Below, piece after piece: positions 17,696 through 24,170 of a stretch of DNA of 43,850 bases. This DNA is from an uncultured Burkholderiales bacterium (GTDB taxonomy: Bacteria > Pseudomonadota > Gammaproteobacteria > Burkholderiales > Casimicrobiaceae). The notes under the pieces were generated by a model. It was not told the DNA's origin. It ran no database searches and saw only the letters and a program-made list of their open reading frames with translations. A program made the translations under genes and the position numbers. The DNA is taken from positions 1-43,850 of the forward strand of contig CALDYQ010000033.1 of NCBI GenBank assembly GCA_937944385.1. Direction: 5' to 3'. The first letter of the stretch is position 1; every line of letters begins with the position of its first letter.

Positions 17696-18127
17696 CTAGG
17701 CGCGAAGTTCCATCCGCTCGGTCCGCTCGCAGAGCTCCTCGATCACGTTCTCGATCAGGTCGCTTTCGACGAGGAACGGATTGAAGCCCGCCTCATCCCG
17801 CCACCGTGGTGACGCAGGCGCGGCGCTCGAGAGTTCCGACGAGTAACCCATGGCCCAGGCGGCGAACAGCCGCCGCCAGGGCTCGACGTAACGGATGAGC
17901 GTCACCGAATGGTGCCGGGGGTCGCGCACGATGCGACTGTAGACATCGTTCACCGCCTCGCGCGGCCCTTCCAGACACTGCAGGGCGTAACGCGGTGACA
18001 CGCAGAGGAATCCCGTGACGCTCTCCGCGCTGTTGCGGCGCACGCTGGCGGCGAGGATGCCCTGCAGCGTCGTGCGCGGGAGCGGCTCCGCAAGCTGGCT
18101 GGCGTAGACGAGGCGCACGAGTTTCAT
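17696..18127 (-). CDS. BLUF-domain blue-light sensor protein
   Basis: A 143-residue protein that is almost entirely one BLUF domain, a flavin-binding blue-light receptor fold. The key residues fall exactly as in AppA: Tyr8 (AppA Tyr21), Asn32 (Asn45), Gln50 (Gln63), Trp91 (Trp104) and Met93 (Met106), with identical spacings. Other matches are CLEGPREAV and IVRDPRHHSV. There is no fused output domain; the C-terminal 45 residues are acidic and end in a short helix (DLIENVIEELCERTE). It would therefore act through a partner protein. It faces glycerate kinase convergently and is downstream of the glutathione transferase gene. Confidence 0.93.
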   Translation of the reverse strand: MKLVRLVYASQLAEPLPRTTLQGILAASVRRNSAESVTGFLCVSPRYALQCLEGPREAVNDVYSRIVRDPRHHSVTLIRYVEPWRRLFAAWAMGYSSELSSAAPASPRWRDEAGFNPFLVESDLIENVIEELCERTERMELRA

Positions 18128-18226
18128 GGGACCGGACTGCTTTGATGGCTTGGGGCGAGCGGACGATTAGCGAAATGTAGTCGCGGCAACGTTGGACGCG
18201 CGAGCCCTCGACAGCCGATCGTTTGT

Positions 18227-18949
18227 TCAGCTTGGCGTCCGTGGACCGAGTCCGAACAGCATGCGTCGCGCCTCGTCGCTCGCCGCGGTCGATCGAGCGG
18301 CGGGCTGGGTGGCCATCCGGCGGCCCAGTTCGTAGGCACGCTGCGTGGCCGGACGCGCTGCGATGGCTTCGAACCAGCGCTTGAGATGCGGAAAATCGTC
18401 CAAATTCACCTGTTGGCGTGCGTGAGGCACGATCCAGGGATAGCAGGCCATGTCCGCTATCGAATACGCCCCGGCGATGAATTCCCGGTCCGAAAGCCGG
18501 CGATCCAGGACGCCGTAGAGGCGTGCGGTCTCGGCCACATAGCGCGCGGTGGCATACGGGATGCGCTCGGGCGCGTACTGCACGAAGTGATGGTTCTGCC
18601 CGGCCATCGGGCCCACCCCCCCGACCTGCCAGAACAGCCACTGCAAGGCCTCCTTGCGCCAGAAAGCGCGCTTGCGGTCGAGGAAGCGCCGACGCTTGTC
18701 GGCCAGGTAGAGCAGCATGGCGCCGCTTTCGAACAGACTCATGGGTGCGCCATCCGGCATCGGCAAGAGCGGCTCGTGATCCACGAGGGCCGGGACCCGG
18801 TTGTTCGGCGAAATCGCAAGGAAAGCCGGATCGAACTGCTCTCCCCGACCGATGTGGACGGGAATGACGCGATAGCGCAGGCCGCACTCCTCGAGCATCA
18901 TCGTGATCTTGTGACCGTTCGGTGTGGGCCAGTAGTAGAGGTCGATCAT
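18227..18949 (-). CDS. YfcG-like (Nu-class) glutathione transferase / disulfide reductase
   Basis: A 240-residue protein closely resembling E. coli YfcG throughout. It starts MIDLYYWPTPNGHKITMMLEE, placing Thr9 and Asn11 at the YfcG active-site positions. Further matches are ISPNNRVPALVDH, LFESGAMLLYLA and LQWLFWQVGGVGPMAGQNHHF. YfcG relatives bind two glutathione molecules and reduce disulfides rather than conjugate substrates. The start at 18949 is chosen by that alignment; an earlier in-frame ATG at 18994 would add 15 poorly matching residues. It is divergent from the unknown gene at 19119 and followed by the BLUF gene 99 bases on. Confidence 0.93.
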   Translation of the reverse strand: MIDLYYWPTPNGHKITMMLEECGLRYRVIPVHIGRGEQFDPAFLAISPNNRVPALVDHEPLLPMPDGAPMSLFESGAMLLYLADKRRRFLDRKRAFWRKEALQWLFWQVGGVGPMAGQNHHFVQYAPERIPYATARYVAETARLYGVLDRRLSDREFIAGAYSIADMACYPWIVPHARQQVNLDDFPHLKRWFEAIAARPATQRAYELGRRMATQPAARSTAASDEARRMLFGLGPRTPS

Positions 18950-19055
18950 GAGTTGACACGCGGGAAGTGACAGTCCGCCCATTCTCCGCGGCAAGCACCG
19001 CGCGCGGCGGCTCGCGTGTCATCCTCGGGTGGGCGAAGCGCGTTTGCGCATGTGC

Positions 19056-19071
19056 TGGCACGATCCTCGCT
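19056..19071 (+). promoter_or_regulatory. Candidate sigma-54 (RpoN) promoter
   Basis: TGGCACGATCCTCGCT matches the -24/-12 consensus TGGCACG-N4-TTGCT with one mismatch (C for T in the -12 element). The invariant GG (19057-19058) and GC (19069-19070) are separated by exactly 10 bases. It predicts a transcript start near 19082, ahead of the ribosome site and ATG of the 107-residue gene at 19119. Confidence 0.45.
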
Positions 19072-19118
19072 TGAAAATGCGCAGCCGCGCCCGCACCTGA
19101 GTGACCGGAGGTTGAACG

Positions 19119-19442
19119 ATGTCCCGTTCCAGCAAGACAGTCCGCCCCGGCCGTCGCGAGCCCCAAGCGCTTCCGCGCGCGGTGCTGCCGCGCGTACTCT
19201 CGGCGGCCATGTCCGACGCTTCCCACGTGGTCGTGGGTGGTGTTGTCTTCAGCGCCGACTACCTGCAACCGCCGGATGAATTCACCCAGCCGGACGATGT
19301 GCTGGTCGAAGGCAGCAGCGAGCAGGCGGACCTGCTCCTGACCCAGCGCGACTTCGAGGGCGCGCGCCTGATCGGCGAGGCCGATCTCGCGCTGGCCGAC
19401 GGCACTGTCGTACGATTCCTGCGTCCCGCGTCTGTCCACTGA
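19119..19442 (+). CDS. Hypothetical protein, 107 residues
   Basis: I do not recognise this protein. It has a good ribosome site (GGAGGT, 19107-19112) six bases before the ATG. The first 30 residues are very basic and Pro/Arg-rich (RSSKTVRPGRREPQALPRAV). The remaining 75 form an acidic, probably folded part rich in V, A, D and E (VVVGGVVFSADYLQP, LTQRDFEGARLIGEADLAL). There is no cysteine, membrane segment or signal peptide. It lies behind a sigma-54-like site, divergent from the glutathione transferase and before the YgiB/YgiC/DUF350 module. The coding call rests on the ribosome site and the amphipathic composition of the second half. Confidence 0.6.
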   Translation: MSRSSKTVRPGRREPQALPRAVLPRVLSAAMSDASHVVVGGVVFSADYLQPPDEFTQPDDVLVEGSSEQADLLLTQRDFEGARLIGEADLALADGTVVRFLRPASVH

Positions 19443-19531
19443 GACGCGCGTTTCGGCTTTTGCCCACACCTTCAACGTGCCGCTGCGTTGTGCCGCGGCC
19501 CGGCGCGTGGATACTCGCGCGGGTGGGTGGT

Positions 19532-19560
19532 TTGACACTGGATCGTCGCGGTCCTAAAAG
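19532..19560 (+). promoter_or_regulatory. Sigma-70 promoter for the ygiB-ygiC-DUF350 genes
   Basis: A perfect -35 TTGACA (19532-19537) is followed after 17 bases by TAAAAG (19555-19560) as -10. It lies 51 bases before the GTG start of the DUF1190 gene. This is the best housekeeping promoter seen in the window. Confidence 0.7.
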
Positions 19561-19611
19561 CCATGAGAGATCGCATGTCAGGCAGCGTGCGATCGAATTC
19601 TGGGGGAAAAC

Positions 19612-20079
19612 GTGAAGGACGATCAGGAGCTCGCGAACGGGCAGGACGGCCAGTCGACGACGGCGGAATCGAACGTTCCCGCCTCGCCCGCACCAACCCC
19701 GCCTCGCCGCGGACGAAGGCTCCGGTCGCGCCATCTCACGCTCGTGCTGATCAGTGCCGCAGTCGCGGCCGGCATGACCGGTTGCGGTCGGCTCGAGTCG
19801 GGCAGTGCGACCCAGCGCGACGTGTATGCCTCGATGGAGGATTGCCAGGCCGACTGGGGTCGACCGGAGGACTGTGAGCGGGTCGATGAAGGCCGATCGG
19901 CCACCGGAAGCACGGTCTGGTACGGGCCGCGCTACAGCTCCCGCACGCACTCGTCGAGTGGGTATTCCACCACCCCGCGGCCCGGGTCGCGCAGCAAGGG
20001 GACCGTCTCGTCCACACCATCGCGCGGCGGGTTCGGTGCGTCGGCTTCGCGGCACAGGGGCGGAAGTTCCGCCAGTTGA
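19612..20079 (+). CDS. YgiB/YjfM-like DUF1190 family membrane or lipoprotein
   Basis: A 155-residue protein resembling E. coli YgiB. After a cytoplasmic, acidic N-tail of about 32 residues and a basic cluster (PPRRGRRLRSRHLT) comes one hydrophobic segment at about 43-57, ending in TGCGRLES, which could be a lipobox or a membrane anchor. Next is a cysteine-containing repeat-like region, YASMEDCQADWGRPEDCE, then a Ser/Gly/Arg-rich low-complexity tail with the family's SRGGFGASA motif. The start is GTG, with GGGGGAA before it. In E. coli the homologues sit next to ygiC/yjfC and DUF350 genes, as here. The function is unknown, probably at the envelope. Confidence 0.8.
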   Translation: MKDDQELANGQDGQSTTAESNVPASPAPTPPRRGRRLRSRHLTLVLISAAVAAGMTGCGRLESGSATQRDVYASMEDCQADWGRPEDCERVDEGRSATGSTVWYGPRYSSRTHSSSGYSTTPRPGSRSKGTVSSTPSRGGFGASASRHRGGSSAS

Positions 20080-20091
20080 AGGTTCAACACC

Positions 20092-21219
20092 ATGAAGCGT
20101 GAGCGCGTGACCCAACGGCCCAACTGGCAGAAGCGCTGCGAGGATGCAGGCTTCCATTTCCACTCGATCGACGGTGTGTACTGGGACGAAGGGGTCTGCT
20201 ACCGCTTCAGCGAGCGGCAGATTCTCGAGCTCGAGCGCGCGACGGCAGAGCTCTACGACATGGCGATGGCCGCTGCGGAGCACATCATCGAGCGCGAGCG
20301 CTTCGCCGAACTGGGCATTCCTCAGGTGGCCTGGTCCCTGATCCGCGAATCGTGGGATCAGGATCACCCGTCGCTCTACGGGCGATTCGACCTCGCTTGG
20401 AACGGCGAAGGCTCACCCAAGCTGCTCGAGTTCAATGCTGACACGCCAACCGCGCTCATCGAGGCCTCGGTCGTGCAATGGCATTGGCTCGAGGACGTCA
20501 AGCCAAAGACCGACCAGTTCAACAGCCTGCACGAGAAGCTGATCGCCCAATGGCAGTGGCTCAAGCGCGAGCACGGCTACGACGAGGTGCACTTCGCCTG
20601 CGTCGAGGACAGCGACGAGGATGCGGGCAACCTCGACTACCTGCGGGATACCGCCATGCAGGCAGGCGTGCTCGCCCCGTGGCTCACGATCGACGAGATC
20701 GGGTGGGCGGAGGCTGAGCTCGCTTTCGTCGACACCGACAATCAGAAGATCGACTGCCTGTTCAAGCTCTACCCGTGGGAGTGGCTCATCGCCGACGAGT
20801 TCGGCGCGCACCTCCGCAAGACGCCGATGCGGCTGATCGAACCGGCCTGGAAGATGGTGCTCTCGAACAAGGGGCTCCTGCCCATCCTTTGGGAACTCTA
20901 CCCGAAGCACCCGCTACTCCTGCCCGCAGCGTTCGAGCGGCACAAGGTGCTCGGCGATTTCGTCAGGAAGCCGCTTCTTTCCCGCGAAGGCGCAAACGTC
21001 GAGATCCACCGGGGGGGCGAGGTGTTGCGTGCCGAAGGGACCTACGGCGAGGAGGGCTACATCTACCAGCAATACACGCCGATTGCGAACTTCGACGGCA
21101 ACTTCGTCACGATCGGCAGCTGGATCATTGGGGATGAGCCCGCTGGCATGGGGCTGCGCGAGGACGCCTCCGAGATCACCATGAACACCTCGCGCTTCGT
21201 GCCGCACTACTTCACCTGA
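20092..21219 (+). CDS. Glutathionylspermidine synthase-like ATP-grasp protein (YgiC/YjfC family)
   Basis: A 375-residue member of the family related to the synthetase domain of glutathionylspermidine synthase. Family segments include YWDEGVCYRFSE, PSLYGRFDLAW, KLLEFNADTPTALIEASVVQW (about 113-133, ATP/metal site), LFKLYPWEWL, EPAWKMVLSNKGLLPILWELYP and PLLSREGANV, ending GSWIIGDEPAGMGLRED. It lacks the N-terminal amidase domain of the bifunctional enzyme. It probably ligates an amine to a carboxylate using ATP, but the true substrates of the E. coli homologues are not settled as far as I know. It follows the DUF1190 gene by 12 bases and precedes DUF350 by 19. Confidence 0.92.
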   Translation: MKRERVTQRPNWQKRCEDAGFHFHSIDGVYWDEGVCYRFSERQILELERATAELYDMAMAAAEHIIERERFAELGIPQVAWSLIRESWDQDHPSLYGRFDLAWNGEGSPKLLEFNADTPTALIEASVVQWHWLEDVKPKTDQFNSLHEKLIAQWQWLKREHGYDEVHFACVEDSDEDAGNLDYLRDTAMQAGVLAPWLTIDEIGWAEAELAFVDTDNQKIDCLFKLYPWEWLIADEFGAHLRKTPMRLIEPAWKMVLSNKGLLPILWELYPKHPLLLPAAFERHKVLGDFVRKPLLSREGANVEIHRGGEVLRAEGTYGEEGYIYQQYTPIANFDGNFVTIGSWIIGDEPAGMGLREDASEITMNTSRFVPHYFT

Positions 21220-21238
21220 ACATGCTCGAAGGTCCACC

Positions 21239-21652
21239 ATGCAATACACGCTCGGCGACTCCGTCCGCTACATCGATGACTTCCTCATCTACTACGCGAT
21301 TGCGCTCGCGCTCTTCGCCGCCTTCACGCTGATCTACACGTGGATCACGCCGCACCGGGAGTTTGTGTTGATCCGAAGCGGCAACGTGGCCGCGGCGATT
21401 TCGATGGGTGGCGCGATGATCGGCTTCTCCCTGCCGCTGTCGGCCGCGCTCGAGTACTCGGTCAACCTCGCTGACATGGTGCTTTTCGCCGTAGTGGCGA
21501 CCGTGGTGCAGCTGGCCACCTTCTTCATCGCGCGGGCACTGCTGCCGGGACTGCCGCAGTCAATCGAGCAGGGCAACGTGGCCAAGGCCATTTTCTCGGC
21601 TGCGCTCGCGATTGCCGTCGGGCAGTTGAATGCGGCCGCGCTGGTTTACTGA
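21239..21652 (+). CDS. DUF350 (YjfL-like) integral membrane protein
   Basis: A 137-residue protein with four predicted membrane helices (about 13-35, 50-68, 78-98 and 112-134). The motif EFVLIRSGNVAAAISMGGAMIGFSLPLSAAL between helices 1 and 2 is the DUF350 core, and the second half repeats it as IEQGNVAKAIFSAALAIAVG, giving an internal duplication. Members occur with YgiC-type ligases and DUF1190 proteins, sometimes with PspA-like proteins. The transport or sensing role is unknown. Its stop overlaps by 7 bases the end of the convergent TANGO2 gene, so no terminator separates them. Confidence 0.9.
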   Translation: MQYTLGDSVRYIDDFLIYYAIALALFAAFTLIYTWITPHREFVLIRSGNVAAAISMGGAMIGFSLPLSAALEYSVNLADMVLFAVVATVVQLATFFIARALLPGLPQSIEQGNVAKAIFSAALAIAVGQLNAAALVY

Positions 21653-22443
21653 GCGCGCGGAGACAGCCGCACACGCGCGTCGCTGAACGAGCCGTCTGCG
21701 GACCACGTTCGCTCGAGCATTACAACCTGCCCGCCGGCGTCGATGGCGATCACCGTCGAAGCGCGCGTCCCATACTCCGGGCGATCGACGAAGATCGGAG
21801 AGAGCGCACGCTCCCACTCGATTGGCACGCCCGTGCGCGGCAACTCGCTGTCAGGTGCATGTTGTCGGTTGGCGAGAGCACGCAACAGACGCGACTCGCG
21901 TCGACTCGGCTCGCGCTCCGCGCGCGCATGGGCGAGCGCTTGCCGGAGCCGCACGACCTTGGGCCAGGGCGTGTCGAGCGAGGCGTTCGATACTCCGTAG
22001 AGCCCGGGCGGCAGGGCACGCGGTCGCCCCTCGAGACTGTTCAGGAAGGCCAGTGAGGCGCCCACGGGCCCGACTTCACCGACGAGCAGATTGAAGCCGT
22101 CGTACTCGCCCGCGTGCACGGAGAGGCCGTCAAGGTATGCAACGGGCGATTGCGCGCTACGCAGGAAGCGCGGTACGAGGGGGCCGCGTGACGGCGCGCC
22201 GGCCTTCCGGAGTGCGGGATTGCGGATGTTGGTGACGAAGCCGAAACGCGCCGTCAGACCATCGTCGCCCCGTAGGACAGCGAGCCAGGTGCCGCCGCTT
22301 GCGAGGTCGCGACCGCCGACGACGTCGCCTTCCTCCCAGCGTGCCAACGGTGCGCTCGGTCTTGCGCGGAACTCGTCACGGTTGGCCGCCAGCAGCAGGG
22401 GCTCGGCTGCGTCGGGGTCCCAGAGAAATGCAGCGACACACAT
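21646..22443 (-). CDS. TANGO2/NRDE family protein
   Basis: A 265-residue protein of the NRDE (TANGO2) family. It starts MCVAAFLW at a possible N-terminal nucleophile cysteine, with the name-giving NRDE at 21-24, then GGRDLASGGTWLAV (about 43-56), GFVTNIRNP, SRGPLVPRFL, FNLLVGE and LYGVSNASLDTPWPKV. The Cys2 position fits an Ntn-hydrolase-like fold. Eukaryotic TANGO2 is linked to heme or lipid handling, but the bacterial role is unclear. It is convergent with DUF350 and divergent from the IclR gene; a cytochrome oxidase operon is 1.2 kb away. Confidence 0.92.
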   Translation of the reverse strand: MCVAAFLWDPDAAEPLLLAANRDEFRARPSAPLARWEEGDVVGGRDLASGGTWLAVLRGDDGLTARFGFVTNIRNPALRKAGAPSRGPLVPRFLRSAQSPVAYLDGLSVHAGEYDGFNLLVGEVGPVGASLAFLNSLEGRPRALPPGLYGVSNASLDTPWPKVVRLRQALAHARAEREPSRRESRLLRALANRQHAPDSELPRTGVPIEWERALSPIFVDRPEYGTRASTVIAIDAGGQVVMLERTWSADGSFSDARVRLSPRAQ

Positions 22444-22723
22444 GGGTGCGGATTGACGGGCTCCCGTCGCGCTAGCCGCAGGACCCGCTGCGCGAACCGG
22501 CGCCTTCGGTCAGGCAGCGAGGGCTTCGAACACCCCAAACGGGCAAATCGTGTAAAGATCGCATGCGCCGGGATGTCGCGGCCTGCTGGGTGACCCAAAG
22601 CGAATCTCGAGGTTCCGTTTTTCGAGAAACGTGCATAATCAATGGAGCGTTGTCATACCTCACCTGCTAGCCAGAGACTCCGGCGAGAGGGTTCGGCCAG
22701 CGAGGGAGACGAGGAGTGGAGCG
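22444..22723. other. Intergenic region between the TANGO2 gene and the IclR gene
   Basis: These 280 bases separate two divergent genes. They hold the palindrome and -10 element listed at 22616-22639 and the ribosome site GAGGAG (22711-22716) of the IclR gene. No additional gene, repeat or terminator was seen. Confidence 0.6.
22616..22639 (+). promoter_or_regulatory. Palindromic operator and -10 element of the IclR-type gene
   Basis: CGTTTTTCGAGAAACG (22616-22631) is a palindrome with 14 of 16 positions matching. CATAAT (22634-22639) directly after it resembles a -10 hexamer; no good -35 is seen, which suits a regulated promoter. An overlapping site of this kind is typical of autoregulated IclR-family genes. 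Confidence 0.5.
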
Positions 22724-23506
22724 GTGGAGGATCACGACGAGCCGCGCAATGGCAAGGAGGCGGGTTCGGCCGCGCTCCGGTCGCTTGCGATTATGGAGTT
22801 CGTAGCCAACAGCGAGCGTTCGGTGAGCCTCACCGAGATCATGCAGGCCGTCAAATTGCCCAAACCGACGGTCTTCCGCATTCTGAACACGCTCGAGGAA
22901 GCCGGGATCCTGCTTCGGGAGCCGGAGGCCAAGCGCTACGTGCCGGGTGAGCGGCTCACCGCGCTGGCGGGCAACGTGCTGCTCAATTCGCCGTGGCGTT
23001 CGGCCCGGCGCGCGATTCTCGAAGAACTGGTCGAGCGGCTGGGCGAGACGTGCAACCTGACCGTTCCGAACGGCCACCACGTGATGTATATCGAACGGGT
23101 CGAGGCCCATTGGCCACTCCGGATCAACTTTCATGCGGGGTCGAAGGTTCCGCTCTACGCGAGTGCGAGCGGCAAGCTGTTCCTTGCTCACGCAGCCAAG
23201 CGCGTCCGAGACCGCCTGCTCACGAGTGCGCCCCTGATTGCCCAGACGCGGCACACGCTCACTTCGCTCTCGGCCCTTGAGACGGAGTTTGCGAAGATCC
23301 GCCGCCTGGGTTATGCGGTGGACAACGAGGAGTACCTCGCAGGGATCCGTTGCGTGGCCGTACCGGTCGTGAATGACCAAGGCAAGGTGGTCGCGGGCGT
23401 CTCCGTCCATGGCCCGAGCACGCGCATGAACCTGGCCAACCTGGACGAGATCCTTCCTGCCCTACGAGACGCCGCGGAGCAGGTCAGCCAGACGCTCGAC
23501 TGGTAG
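22724..23506 (+). CDS. IclR-family transcriptional regulator
   Basis: A 260-residue regulator. The N-terminal winged helix-turn-helix spans about 14-75 (SLAIMEFVANSERSVSLTEI, then KLPKPTVFRILNTLEEAGIL). The IclR effector domain follows, with HVMYIERVEAHWPLRI, GSKVPLYASASGKLFLA, YAVDNEEYLAGIRCVAVPV and a late VVAGVSVHGPSTRM. The start is a GTG at 22724, chosen because GAGGAG lies 7 bases upstream and the protein then begins a normal distance before the helix-turn-helix. No catabolic operon adjoins it, so the effector (usually a small aromatic or organic acid) and targets are unknown. The cox operon starts 131 bases downstream. Confidence 0.92.
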   Translation: MEDHDEPRNGKEAGSAALRSLAIMEFVANSERSVSLTEIMQAVKLPKPTVFRILNTLEEAGILLREPEAKRYVPGERLTALAGNVLLNSPWRSARRAILEELVERLGETCNLTVPNGHHVMYIERVEAHWPLRINFHAGSKVPLYASASGKLFLAHAAKRVRDRLLTSAPLIAQTRHTLTSLSALETEFAKIRRLGYAVDNEEYLAGIRCVAVPVVNDQGKVVAGVSVHGPSTRMNLANLDEILPALRDAAEQVSQTLDW

Positions 23507-23572
23507 CCGAATGCGCCGGTTCGTCGCGGCGCGAATCGCGACTCGAATATTCAGCCGTCTCGACGATAGCGA

Positions 23573-23586
23573 TTGACGCAGATCAA
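23573..23586. promoter_or_regulatory. FNR/Anr-type binding site before the cox operon
   Basis: TTGACGCAGATCAA matches the FNR-family consensus TTGAT-N4-ATCAA at 9 of 10 defined positions. It lies 51 bases before the DUF2244 start, in the 131-base gap after the IclR gene. The location suits oxygen-dependent control of a low-affinity oxidase, but whether it activates or represses cannot be read. Confidence 0.6.
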
Positions 23587-23637
23587 GGTGCTGCAGCAAT
23601 TCGCTACAAGCCAGTTGGAACGTTTTCGTGAGGCAGT

Positions 23638-24084
23638 ATGAGCACGACACGTCTGGCATGGCAGCGGCAGCTGGCGAGTGATCGCAGGTTGCGCTGGGGG
23701 GTGTTCGCGGGGTTGGCATTCCTCTCAGTCACGGCCGGATTGTGTTTGGCCGTTGCGACGCGGGGGTGGCTCATCCTGCCTTTCGTGGGGATCGAACTCG
23801 CGGCGATTCTGGGCGCATTCCTCTGGATTGAATGTCTTGCCTTCGACCGTGACGACGTGGAGATCGACGATCGCGCGGTACGTGTCCGACGCTGTCGCGG
23901 CCTGCGTGTGGAGCAACACCGGTTCGATCGGGCGTGGGTAACGGTCGCCGTGGAAGACGGCGGCACTGCACGGGAGCGCTTGGCGATGCGGCAATCCGGG
24001 CGGGAGGTTGCCCTCGGGGAGTTCCTGCCGATCGAGGCGCGTCGGCAGATGCTCCGGCAGCTACGTCACGCGATTGCGGCATGA
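23638..24084 (+). CDS. DUF2244 family membrane protein at the head of the cox operon
   Basis: A 148-residue protein with two adjacent membrane helices (about 20-40 and 45-63), followed by a soluble domain containing LAFDRDDVEIDDRAVRV, QHRFDRAWVTVAVE and an EVALGEFLPIEARRQMLRQLRHAI tail. This matches DUF2244, a family often encoded beside cytochrome oxidase genes in alpha- and betaproteobacteria, with no established biochemical role. Its stop overlaps an ATG at 24081 in the coxB frame, and coxB itself probably starts at 24171. It is the first gene after the FNR-type box. Confidence 0.85.
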   Translation: MSTTRLAWQRQLASDRRLRWGVFAGLAFLSVTAGLCLAVATRGWLILPFVGIELAAILGAFLWIECLAFDRDDVEIDDRAVRVRRCRGLRVEQHRFDRAWVTVAVEDGGTARERLAMRQSGREVALGEFLPIEARRQMLRQLRHAIAA

Positions 24085-24170
24085 ACGCCACGGCGCACCA
24101 GTATTTCCGAGCGAGCGCCAGAGCGGCGCATTCATTCAGTTGGGATCACGTGAAGTTTGAGCAGCAGCAC

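Noticed and set aside
17793-19538. Minus-strand open frame of about 580 codons spanning the BLUF and glutathione transferase genes
   Set aside because: It crosses two recognisable proteins in a different frame and has no family features.
23523-23542. Hairpin GTCGCG/CGCGAC after the IclR gene as a terminator
   Set aside because: The stem is 6 bases with an 8-base loop and no T run, so the evidence is too weak.
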